Origin: Ectocarpus siliculosus
Taxonomy: Eukaryota > Sar > Phaeophyceae > Ectocarpales > Ectocarpaceae
Length of the DNA stretch: 35,718 bases
Assembly: GCA_000310025.1 (NCBI GenBank)
Contig: FN649736.1
Coordinates: 4,819,487 to 4,855,204, forward strand
Direction of reading: 5' to 3'
The position numbers and the translations under genes were made by a program. Positions 9,754 to 20,173 of the stretch are shown piece after piece; positions within the stretch are counted from its first letter, which is position 1, and each line of letters opens with the position of its first letter. Below the pieces are notes generated by a model. That model was not told where the DNA came from, did not search any database, and worked only from the letters and a program-made list of their open reading frames with translations.

Positions 9754-12700
9754 CTATCTCGACCCCCCCTCCTCCAGCAACACCGCCCCGTCACCCCCGA
9801 TAGATCCCAAGAACCTCTTCGACCACGCCCCTCCCCTATGGCTCCACCCCGCTCTCGCCGATCTAGCCTCCCCCCCTCCCTCCGCTGTAAACTCTGATTC
9901 TGGTGGCTCTGTTGCCACTGCTTCAGCAGCAGCAGGTACGTCGTCATCACCAGCCACGCGGCGCAACACCAAGACGTCGCAATATTTGGCTCCCCCTGCG
10001 AGGGCTGCCCTTACGGCGGCCTCCGCCGTCCCTCGCCAATCCAGAGCACCGAGGTCCGGGACCGCTTCAAGCCTGCCCAAGGCCTATGTAGAGCATCAGC
10101 ATCGTTTGCGGGAGGCGAGAGAAAGGAAGAGCGAGGTTGACGGGTGGAACGAACGTAGAGCGACCCTGGAAACATACAATCGAGGACCGCGTCTTTCTGT
10201 CCTTGCTTCTTCTGTGACACGCACTACTGAAGCGAAAGCATCTCTGGCATGCGGCCCGCCCGGCGAAAGACATCCAATCCTCCTGCACTTTTTCCCATCT
10301 CCAACGGAAGCCGTGACCACAACAACTAGCCGGATAGCCGTCCCACATTCATCGTCAGCGAATAGGTTCACCGAGAACGTATCAGTTGCAATACGTCCAC
10401 TCCTGCAGCAATTCCTGCGAACACAAACACATACCACCGATACTCCTGGTGCAACCTGCTTATCGTACTCTCCTGGTGCCAACAAGTGTCGCAGTGTCAG
10501 TTGGATCTTGTTATTTACCGTAATCTCTTTCACCTTGTCCGAAGCCTTCCCTACCGCGGAAGCGGTCCACTCCGCGTATGCCCCCGACGGCTCCGACCGG
10601 AAGACGCTGGGGAGCAGCGTGTCCTCGTCGAATCCGGCGACAAGGCAAGCGACGCCGTAGGGACGCGCGCCGCCGGTGCGGGTGTAGCGGTGCTGCAGCT
10701 CTCCTGGCATGGCAGCCGCGGTAGCAGCAGCAGCAGCAGCAGTAGTCGCAGCAGCAACAGCAGCAGTAGAGCAAGCAGCAGCAGTAGAAGAAGCAGTAGC
10801 AGTAGCAGCAGCGACAGCAGTAGCAGCAGAAGGAGGAGGAGTTAATCGACGACCAACGCAGGCGAACCCTAATACGTGGGAGTTTATAAATAATAAATAA
10901 TGTTCTGTGAGTGCTTGCTGCGGCGAAGGAGCTACGTGGATGTGACGACCGCGCCCCTGTTGTCCTCCTGACGAAAAACAGGATGGACAGGATCATCTTT
11001 GGGGTTGTTGTTAGCGAGGAAACCGGTCAAAAAACGCTCAGCCTGTTGGTGTGCTCTAGCAACCGAATCAAACCCTTAGCAATGCGCTTGGGTTCTTGTT
11101 GCCAAGAGGAGTGCTTATGGTCACGCATATGGGTCGACCTCGTATGTACACCAGCAATCAGAATATTTTTTGATTGCGGGTGTACATACGAGGTCGATTC
11201 GTGAGCGTGACCATATGCGCTCGTCTTGGCAAAAAAAAAACGAAGCACAGTGCGGCACAACAACATACACCAGAGACACAAAATATGTAGTCGTGTCGGA
11301 GCAGCAGCGCCTACATCCGTGGAAGACACACCCATGCGCGAGCAGCAGCACCGAGACTTTCGAGACACGTTAGATACAACCAGAAGGGAAACTACGTAAA
11401 AGCAACCTCCCCTAATGTAACCACGGAAATATCGACCGCGTCAAGTGGTTGCTCAGTACGGTACTGGCTAGAGAGATCGGAACGGTTTTTAATGTGAAGA
11501 CAGCAACAACAACGACTACTGCTGCTGTTGCCGTGCAGAAATACTAAAAGAGTAAGTGGCTGGTCAAGATAGATATGTCATAGCTGCTCACCGACATATC
11601 TGGCGATGTACCCAACGCTCGGAGCGGCTCCCATGCTGTACCGGTAGCTCTGACACTCCAGCCTTATCTTGGACGCCAAGACGCGACCGTCCGCCGAAAT
11701 GCCCGCGAACGCGAGGTAGACTCCTTCATCGATCTTCGCAAGGCGGCGGGTAAAAAAGAACAGACGGTGCGAGTAAGTCAGCAACAACATCAACAAGTTT
11801 CCTCCATACTAATTCAGCGGAAGTCGACGCCCCGGAGACTAACTCCAAGTCCTGGACAGCAGTGTTCCGTCAAAAGATTTGGGGGCGGGGGGGAGGGGGG
11901 GGGATGTCGCCGACTTGACCGAGTGGAGAGGGTCATCACTAAAGAAGAGCTGCTGTTGTGAAGGGGGTGGGGGACAGTCGTCCAAAATAGAACGCTGCGA
12001 GCAGTCCCAATGAGGGAGGTAATTGCGGGGGTGCTGGGATGTACCAATAACAACGGGCCAGGTGCAGTTCAAAGCACCATATCACACGAGAGCGCACTCC
12101 GACCGCGTACATCACCAACCCCCCCTTCAAAATCCTGCCCCTGGTCATGTACGCATACAAGCATACGCATGGTTTTCACATACCTCACACAGCTTGCGAT
12201 CCTGGTTGTTAGCGCTGTCCACGATACCCACCCCGACCCCTGGATCACGCACACCTCCTTCGTGATGTTTGCGTCTATTCCGTCGCCTGCTGTAGACATG
12301 GTCATCGCCCGCTCTTGCCGTGTCTCCGGCGGCGCCGGCGCCGGCGTCGGTGATGGCTGAGGTCGCAACCGTTGTCTCGGATGCTCGTGACGGTGTTGCA
12401 TCCGGGTCTGTGATATCGCCGTCGGCTGCGGGGCGCTCGAGGCACATTGCGATGGCGTCGCGGCCGTTGCACGCGGCAACCCCAAGGCTTCCTTGCTTCA
12501 CCGCTTCTTCCGCGTAGGACACCTGAGAGACCAAGATGGAAGACAAATACGGAGGAACAAAGAGTGCAGTCAGCGCGACGAGAACGGATGCCAAGTCAAA
12601 ACGCCTCATTACAACGATGGAACATGTTTGTAACGGTTGCTGCATCAAACTTTGTTGTCGTGTAGTTGCTCCATGTTCAGGTGAAGACCACAGCGGGAAC

Positions 12701-13386
12701 ACAACGACAGCGCTGAGGGTTTGAGAGGTGAACACAGGCCATGCGCGAACACACCGACTGCTGTGATGCCAACCCCATGTGGACCTACATACATACTGAG
12801 GGTCAAATGCCGCGCGCTTGAATAAGCCGTGCTCGCTTGTGTGCTACACACGCGTAGTGAATTCCTGCCGTACACGATGTTCTGCACGAAGTACACGGAT
12901 GTCAAACACATGGATGCACCATCCCAAACCAAGTAAATCCAAAACGCCTCGCGCTTGAAGAAGCCACTCCACACCCCACGCATGCCGCTGCCGCTGCCGT
13001 ACGCCTCGACATTTGCACAAAAATTTGAATTTTGCACACACTTTGTTACCCAACGTCGGATTCACCGCAATAGGCGTGTGGGAATAAAGCGCTTGCCACC
13101 AGACGTCGGCAACTGCACATACTTATCTTTGGCACACGGTTATCTAAACAATAGCACTCCCGCCGTCACGGGCGGCGGTGCAACAGCAGCAGTCTACAGC
13201 AGTACCGTGGTCGATTGTCGATGCTACAGGCTACAGGCAATGAAGTCCTACACGTAATTGCGCCGCATATCATACCTGCATCAGTTTGCCATCGGGGGAG
13301 AACACTGTGATGGCACGGTCGTAGACGGCAGCCATACAAGGCCGAGCCGCCAGAATCACCGCCAGGACCGCTATGGGAGCTCGCAT
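9754..13386 (-). CDS. Divergent 20S proteasome alpha4-type subunit with N-terminal hydrophobic extension and insert
   Basis: Five minus-strand exons fit: 13386-13276, 12522-12184, 11733-11592, 10703-10519 and 10083-9754. Their phases agree (0, 0, 1, 0) and give about 368 residues against roughly 250 for alpha4/PSMA7. Signatures in order are YDRAITVFSPDGKLMQ, YAEEAVKQGSLGV, RKLCEIDEGVYLAFAG, LECQSYRYS, IARYVGELQHRYTRTGG, RPYGVACLVAGFD, EPSGAYAEW, and a terminal AAVRAALAGGAK block. The YDR gate motif and the lysine (RKL) equivalent to archaeal alpha Lys66, which receives regulator tails, are kept. The usual VEYA is VSYA. An Ala/Asp/Arg-rich insert of about 70 residues follows CLERP. Seventeen residues (MRAPIAVLAVILAARPC) precede an internal Met at 13335 that would give a normal-length N-terminus; TAG lies in frame 18 nt upstream of the first ATG. 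Role: outer ring of the 20S core; this looks like a paralogue. Confidence 0.85.
10704..11591 (-). other. Intron 3 of the proteasome gene, with CAG-type triplet tract
   Basis: The end next to the acceptor (plus-strand 10721-10840) is an imperfect run of gcagcagcag/gtagcagcag triplets. On the minus strand this reads as a pyrimidine-rich TGCTGC tract just before the ATGCCAG acceptor, so the triplet run may serve as the polypyrimidine tract. The plus-strand Ser/Ala-rich frames across it are shadows. The intron also contains the long hairpin at 11099-11232. Confidence 0.6.
11099..11232. repeat. Long intronic hairpin: 62-nt inverted arms, 10-nt loop
   Basis: The arm at 11099-11160 (ttgccaag...cagcaatca) is the reverse complement of 11171-11232 (tgattgcggg...cttggcaa), with about nine mismatches in 62. 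The loop at 11161-11170 is gaatattttt. It lies wholly inside intron 3 of the proteasome-like gene. It could be a fold-back (MITE-like) element or an intronic small-RNA precursor. No flanking target duplication is evident. Confidence 0.75.
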
Positions 13387-14500
13387 GATCCTGTCAGCAG
13401 GCTAGATCTGTCCACAGCGCTGCATGGCTGCTGGGCATGACTTCGTTACGGGGGCGACGGTGAATGATGGAGAGATAGGGGGTCCGCGAAACTACGACAG
13501 ACGAAACATGTGTCAGCGTGTCTGCGACACTCGAACAACGCAGACACGGTAGAAAGAAAGAGGGGACCGAGAGAGTGACCAAAAAGCTGGCAGTAGGGAG
13601 AGAGTTGTGCCATCGGAGTGTTCGCACGGAGGTTGCTCAATGTTGGCGAATTCTTGAGCGAAAACCGCCGAAAGGGCCGAAGGTACAGCAGTGAGAGGCG
13701 GGACGGTCGGCTCCGCCGAAGCAATCGTCAGTGCGCGCAATGGGGATGCAGCAAGGGTCCATCGTTCGATGTCGCGGGAATCAAGAAGCGAGGATTCTGC
13801 AGCGTTCACCTCCACGAACAAATGTGCACACATCAAGATTTGCAGCACCAATGTCAATGCTGCGGTTGGATCCAAGAAGACAGAGTTCTGTCGCGAACAC
13901 AAAACGCGAAAACGCGTTGGGAGTGGGTAAAGCACGCACAGTCGCGGTGCTTCAGCGGCCCCACGGACACCTCCGACTTACCATGAACACAATCTCAAGT
14001 CGACGATATCAACAGAAAGGAACACATGGAACCCTCCAGTGGAGTGACGTGCATAGATGAGCAGTTGCATGTGTGATAGATATCGGGGTAACTCCACCCC
14101 GTGGGCTGTAGTAGTGTATAATTTTGCGTTTGGCTCTTGTAGAAGATTCTCCTCTCTTTTCTCTTATGCTCTACACCTCTGTTCTCTGTGCCAACCTCCC
14201 CACATGCGTAAACTACGTACCAAGGAACTCTAAAGCAAGACCAAGTAACTCTAAAGCAAGGATCTGCCATTGCACTGCCCAAGCTGCGGAGCCGCGTCTG
14301 CTTCTCCGCAACCAAAACCGCGTTTTTGACCTCTGTCCCACCACGGCACCAACTATGCACGCCCGACCTTCTCCTTCCGATGCAGCCGCTCGGTCTCGTG
14401 TCATACAGAACCTCTTGGCCTATGCATACCAAAAAACATTTTGAGGGAACGATATTTCCCCATCCAAAAAACATGCTCGAAATCAGAAACGTGAAGGCGT
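13387..14500. other. Spacer between D27-like 3' end and proteasome 5' end
   Basis: Both neighbours are on the minus strand, so this holds the 3' flank of the D27-like gene and the promoter of the proteasome gene. A minus-strand frame at 13513-13935 is open but resembles nothing and is not needed by either model. A short tandem duplication of actctaaagcaag occurs at about 14228-14260. No promoter element can be named with confidence. Confidence 0.45.
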
Positions 14501-17500
14501 TTAGCTACTGTCGTCCTCGTCGATATCGATTTGATGGCACCGTGCGACTGCCGGCTGGTTCGGCTGCCTCAGCGCTCCTCGTGACGGGCATTGCTCGAAA
14601 CACGCCACCCGAAACGCCTCGTCCATGTCCCTCGCCAACGGAGTCTTGTTGAACGAAAACTGGCACATACGGAAGGACAACGACGGGTACCACAAGCTCA
14701 ACGACGGCATTGGAAACCACTGGGTCAGCGCCCAGGTGGGGTGCCCGCCGGCTATATGTAGTCATGGGGGTGAGCTGTAGTAACATGGGTATAGACATGA
14801 AAGCCACTTCGACCAACAAACCCAAAATAGATGACTTTGCTGCTACGTATGCCATAGGGTATCAAAAACCAGTAAACTTAAGGTCGGGTCGAGGTCCAAC
14901 CTCGAGTGTTGGTCTATCAAGTGACGATACTATTTGAATCGCGTTCCATTGCTGTCAGAAACAGCACGGGAGTGGAGTGTGACGCAAAGATAACCTGTGG
15001 CATATCGCGAAACACAATACACCCGCGCTTGAATAGTCTCGCATACGAAGAATTCCGTCACATGAGACCATGCCGTTTACAGCCTACCCTAAACTTGCGC
15101 CTAACGACGGCACGTTCAAGACCTCGCTCGTGTAAGCCGCGTCCTTGCTGCCGATTATAAAAGAGATAACGTCACGGCTACGCTTTCGTACCTGGCAACT
15201 GAAATCCTCGTAATTCGGCGTCATCTCCAGTGCCAATCCCATGTCCTTGGCGAAGAACTCCTCCGTCGGCACCTACAATACGTGGACAGAAAAATGACAA
15301 AGCAGGTTCAAGAACAAAATATATACTAGTAAGTGAAACAACTATTTAATTCCATCGCAAGAAAACAAGACGCGCGGTTCTGAAACGAAGCACTCCCAGC
15401 GTGCCGAATTGGCGCGGGGAAGCTGAACAGGAGAACGCAGCAAGTGCACACACACTATTTAGCTGAATGAGAGAAGCGCAAACACACACACACACACATA
15501 TTCATGCGCACACCGGCTACGTGGCTCTGTGGCGCTGGGACACAATGCCAGAAGGAACTTCGCGTTGCACTGCCGACCCGAACGCGCTACTGGAGGCTGA
15601 GAACAAGGGATAAAATTACGACAGAGAGAATAGGTGAATCCGCCCCCCCTTAGATATTCTACAGTTCACGACTCTTCTCCTTGCCTTGCATGTGTTCATG
15701 CAGACCGACGCGCACCCCGCAGCTTCCAGAAACCTGCACCGCTCCACAAGCAGGCCGTGTCCGACACCCACAGTCCCGTCATCGATCTGCCGCAGCAGAA
15801 GGAGCAAAAAACGCGCATCGACGGTGCTTCACAATGTATTACAGAGACAGCATAAACACCCGATCCATTGTGCCGTAGAATAAGCCCGTACAGTGGACCG
15901 AATTTCGTATTCCAGGCAAGTTGTTTCGCCGAGAAAATATATTGCCACGGCGCTTAGGCGTGACGAAATAACACTACAACCTAAAGGACAGGGCGGGACT
16001 CAAGTGTTGTCGGCTTTCCGCGCTCTCTCGCCAAGTATGACCCATAGACACGGCAATTGGGCTCTTTGCTGATTACTGCTGTAGTTACGAGATCGCCTTA
16101 CCTCGATATCGTTGAGCTTCGATGGCCCCATGAGCCACTGAGACGCGACGAGGGTCACCCAGGCGTTCAAGCGCGAAGAGAAGGCCGGGAACGGCTTCGA
16201 GAACATCACCGCGAAGCTTGCCGGCAGCCAAGAAGGGAAGAGGGACTTCAATACTCGCCTGCAGCAGAGTAAATGGAAAGGAGATTCGTGGGAAGGAAAA
16301 GGAAATTCGTGGAAGGGTTGCTAAAAAAGAAGCGTGGAAGCTGGGCAAGGAGGAGACAATCATGGCCAAACCTCTAACTCCTCCAGTACGTGCACAATAC
16401 TCGCTGATACTGGGCTACCGGGCGCGCTCCGTCGAACGCTTCCTCGGCACTGATATGTATGCCATCGACAAACAAATACAGGGGGGGGGTGCTCAATAAC
16501 GGCGGTATGTTCCCGGCGCATCGACCCGCGCTATTCAGAGGGACCGTGCTATTCAATGCACATAATGACTTGGTGATTCAGCCTGTGCCCAGCAATTTCA
16601 CAAGCGCTATATAGGGCCACCGGCGCCAATCACCCGGTGATATTGACGCCCTCCCACCCTGTACCTGGATGCTTCCTGCGTCTTCCGCTTCGAAGGGAAC
16701 TTCTCGTTCAACACCTTGATCATGTCCATCAGGCCGTCGTAGCCAGGCTCGAAGGCATCGCCATCCCCCCCGACCTCTTCCGCCAGCTTTGACCGAAACA
16801 GTCCCAGCAGTATCCGATCCAACGGTCGCGTGTCGTCGTAGGTGGGCGTCGCGTCTGTAGGCCCTGCGCGACCTCGGATTACCTATGCATAATGCGCAGA
16901 GTGAGAGAGAGTTGTAGAGGCTGTCCGTGGGGTGAAGCTGCTTCGTATCTACGAACGACTCGCTTGACAAAAGAGGTGTATTGAAGAAAGCCAAACACAT
17001 CCAAGAACCGAAACCCATGAAGAATCGAAAGACATTCCGGCAAAATCCTTGCAACAACGAAGATTGTCGGTCAGGGGTTCGGAAGTCACACGCCTGGAAA
17101 CACGTACGCCGGAGTCCCTAATGGCTCTACCTAGTTGGTATCCTCGAAACCTTCTAGAGGTCAGGCCAGGGGTTCGAATCCTGGCGTAAGCGAGCTTTTC
17201 TTGCAAAGTAAATTTGTCTCTCGCTTCCGCTCCTGGCCTAGGGGATAGCGCTAGTTCGTGTGTACATAGAGGGAAGAGAGTGCTGAACTCTTCTCGCATT
17301 AAAAATCGAAGGCAACGTACCGCAGGAGAGGGGGGTAGAGAGGGGCCCTTCTGTGTGACCACGGGTTGGAGTAAAACGGCACTAGTGCTGTGAGCGCTGA
17401 TTTGAAGTGAAGACAAAAAATTGCACACATGCAGGTGTGAGCATCCAGCTTGACGAGGATGGTGGCAGGTAGACACGGTTGCATGCTTCTCTTTGGAGGA

Positions 17501-18774
17501 AGTTTTGAAGAAGGCAGTTCCACCTTCGCGGTTCGCGATGGCTGACCGCGCGCGGAAAGTAAAGGGGAAAAATGATTGTCTTGCATAGGTAGGTAAACAT
17601 ATCGATAACCTGCACCTCCCCGCCCTCGGCTGCTGCTTCCTTAGTCCCCCGTGCCATGATCGCAGGAGGGTTTTTCTCCCTGCCCACGATAACCGTCTGC
17701 TGCTTCTTGGCCACTTGCTGGAGGAAAGACCCCGGTTCAAACACGTGGCTGAGAAGCACCAACGGCGGGGAGGTGCCGGTTGTTTCGTTTAGGCAGAAGA
17801 GGGAAACAGAGAAAGTGCAGGGGGTACCAAGTTGGAGGAGGTATTTCTGCAAGAAGGGAGAAGGCCGTGTTCGGCTTCCACGTGAGTGAGTTGTTTGGCG
17901 CTCTGCGGTGGGATTCCCGCACCTGATGCCCCCCTCAGCCGCTGGCCGCTGCTGCGTGCTGTGTGTGCATCAACTACACACTTCTACCGGTGCTTGTGAG
18001 TCGATCGGAGTCTTATAGGGCGAGATCCAGGAGGTGAGGGGTAAGCCAGGCTATCTACAGTACCCCACCATTGGGGTGGCAGCTGTATCTACCCCACCGG
18101 CCGTGGCTGCACCAAAACTGTGCCGGCTTCACGGCGGGTCCCATGATGGCCCCCTGCACCGCAGAAACACACTCGTAGATGTCCTGTGTGGATTAGAGTC
18201 TCTCGGAGGGCGAGGTACAGCTGGTGGGGTAAACAAAGCTTGTTTTTCCCACCGGTGGGAAAAATATGCCCACCGGTGGGGCGGATAAGAAATTACCCCG
18301 CCGGTGGGATAAATAGTCTCGTCGAAAGAATAAGTAGTCTATGTTTTTTTATTGTGTGTATGCATACTTTTACCTCATGTAGCAAAGAGATGCATGTAGA
18401 CTCGTCTTATTCCAGAACATGAAACCTGGTACAGCAGTACATTACATGTACATGCATGTGTTTGCGTACAAGCACATACTATTGTTATAACCGAGCGTAT
18501 CATGATGGGCAAACAGATGCCACCACACCGTCACCTTCAGTGGAGGTTTTGCTGCGTCGGCAGGCTCGATACCGGCACCTCCGACAGGGTCCAAAGCAGT
18601 GCTGCCCCCGATCGTGGACGAAGACCGGGCTCGACATCGCGTGCTACATCGATGAGGCGGCGCAATCCACGCTGATTTCGATGTTGATGTTGATGTTGGG
18701 ATGTAGGCGGTGACGTTCGGTACCAGCAGCACAGCGCGGACGAACGCGAGAACTGCAATAACTCCTGACCTCAT
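14501..18774 (-). CDS. DWARF27-like (DUF4033) carotenoid isomerase-family protein, plastid leader
   Basis: Eight minus-strand exons fit with consistent phases: 18774-18535, 18183-18113, 17748-17610, 16882-16665, 16258-16102, 15786-15685, 15272-15192 and 14659-14501, about 388 residues. D27-family signatures in order are PLDRILLGLFRSKLAEEVG, GYDGLMDMIK, SLFPSWLPASFAV, LLVERCRFLEAAGCASVC, NTCK-VPTEEFF, GLALEMTPNYEDFSCQFSF and VACFEQCPSRG. The N-terminus (MRSGVIAVLAFVRAVLLV..NVTA then YIPTSTSTSKS) reads as a signal peptide, a likely cleavage before Tyr, and a Ser/Thr/Arg-rich transit-like stretch, as in heterokont plastid proteins. D27 of plants isomerises all-trans-beta-carotene at C9 in plastids; D27-like members act on carotenoids too, but the substrate here is unknown. 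The intron between NTCK and VPTEEFF uses a GC donor. Exons 2 and 3 rest on phase and composition only. Confidence 0.85.
17122..17420 (+). mobile_element. tRNA-derived SINE, copy 2
   Basis: This matches the copy at 1831-2140 from ctagttggtatcctcgaa to the terminal GAAGACAAAAAA. The B box GGTTCGAATCC at 17171-17181 is identical, while the A box start is altered (ctctacctagttgg). It lies in the third intron of the D27-like gene, antisense to that gene. The A tail is only 6 nt, against 13 in copy 1. Confidence 0.75.
18063..18308. repeat. Cluster of CCCACC/GGTGGG palindromes around D27-like exon 2
   Basis: Perfect 12-nt palindromes CCCACCGGTGGG occur at 18248-18259 and 18269-18280. Variants lie at 18063-18079 (ccccaccattggggtgg) and 18296-18308 (ccccgccggtggg), with half-sites at about 18090 (taccccaccgg) and 18223 (ggtggggtaa). 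They flank exon 2 (18113-18183) on both sides within introns 1 and 2. They may be protein-binding sites or remnants of a small repeat. Confidence 0.65.
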
Positions 18775-20173
18775 TCTCGCTCCGGCCCGTCGGTATATGG
18801 GACTGTTGCCTGTGCTGGCCAAGCAGAGTGCCACAGCAAGAAGAGAGTCGGCGATTTGCGGTGTCTGCAATGATACAGGGTACACCGAAAAAACGTTCTT
18901 GTACGTTGAGCCCCCGCCTCCTTTCGTCACTTTCGTGCTTGTGTTTGCGTCAAGCTTGCGTCATCTCAGAGCTCCGCCACCGACTGGTACACAGACACAG
19001 ACACCTTTGTGTGTGGCGCTCTTCTTTCTGCGCCTTCCGGCTCGAAAAGAAGACGACAGGGAGGATTGTTGCTTGACCTTTGGGAAGCGAGAAGTATCCT
19101 CTTGTTCAGGTGTGTTCGGAAACGACTCGAGACATCGGGGGCTGTCATAAATATCTGCTTGCTGTACATTCCTTACGTGTTTTCAACTTGCATACAGCTC
19201 CTGACATCATTTTAGCTTGAAGAGTACATGTGGCTGTGGCGCTGTACTCTGTGTATTGGGGTGTGTGGCGATGGTGTTCAAGGGGGTCTGCTATTTGACG
19301 CTAACCGTGTTCTGTAGAGGTTAGTACGTTGAGAACAACAAGATGCGCCGCATTTGGTTGTTCAAGGCTCGTTGTACAACAAAGGTGGCGCCCCTCGCCG
19401 CGCCTTCTGCACACCCAAATTGGCGGTGGTGGCGGGGGGAAGCCTAGCTTCGGTTGTGCTGCCCATGTGAATTTTCACACCTATGTGGGGGGAGGTTTTT
19501 CTCTTGTTCTATGCATGAGAACTCGGTGTCGTCACGATCGGACAAACAGCGCCAGGCAGTGTCTCTTCGAAATTCATCTCGCCGGTGTCTGTACTAATGA
19601 CGAACCCGTTGGGCGCCCCACCCCAGTCCACAGGTTTCGTATGCCGCCGTCCTAGGTAGTTGCTGATGCGAATAGGTGGCATACTTGAAGAACAAACTGC
19701 TTTGCTCTTCACCGCTCCCGGCGGTGGTCTCTGACCTCGGGGCGAACGCGGCAACAGTTACAGCAGTGTTATGGACGAGGCCTCACTTCCGCCTGGAGAC
19801 GCAGCACTACTGCTGTAGTTGATCACGTTATTACAGTAGTTGTAACGGTGCTCTGGGTATAACTGACGCTCGGGCTGTAAGCCGTTTGAGAGTCGCTCCA
19901 GCAGGAAAGTGAGTTGACAGCGCAGCACGTTGGTGATACCTTGGACAAAATGTCCGTTAGAAGTTGGCCTGTGAATGGGGCATGGCCTTCTGGATGCCGA
20001 GACAGTTTCAAGATACAGTCAGACCCCTGAACAGCGTGCAATTAGACCCCACCCCCAACCGCGGCTTGCCTGTCCCCACGTCTGCAGCACCCAGCATATC
20101 AACACCTCGACAAGGCGAGAACACCCGCGCACTGCAGTGAGCTGACGGGGCGTTTTGGCGAGGGGGCAGAAGT
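18775..20173. promoter_or_regulatory. Divergent spacer between D27-like and Pex13 genes
   Basis: D27-like starts leftward at 18774 and Pex13 starts rightward at 20174, so both promoters should lie in this 1.4 kb. No exon is recognised; the plus-strand frames at 18710-19150 and 19329-19655 have no family resemblance. A small inverted repeat (ctactgctgtagttg / acagtagttg) lies near 19808-19842. No TATA or initiator element is convincing. Confidence 0.4.

Noticed and set aside
9344-10660. 438-codon plus-strand open frame
   Set aside because: It overlaps two minus-strand exons with clear proteasome alpha motifs and consistent splice phases. Its own translation is low-complexity and resembles nothing.
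10709-10900. Plus-strand poly-Ala/Ser frames
   Set aside because: Product of the GCA/GTA triplet run inside the proteasome intron, which serves as the pyrimidine tract on the other strand.
13513-13935. Minus-strand 140-codon frame upstream of the proteasome gene, considered as an N-terminal exon
   Set aside because: A TAG lies in frame just upstream of the proteasome ATG, the frame has no family resemblance, and the alpha-subunit N-terminus is already complete without it.
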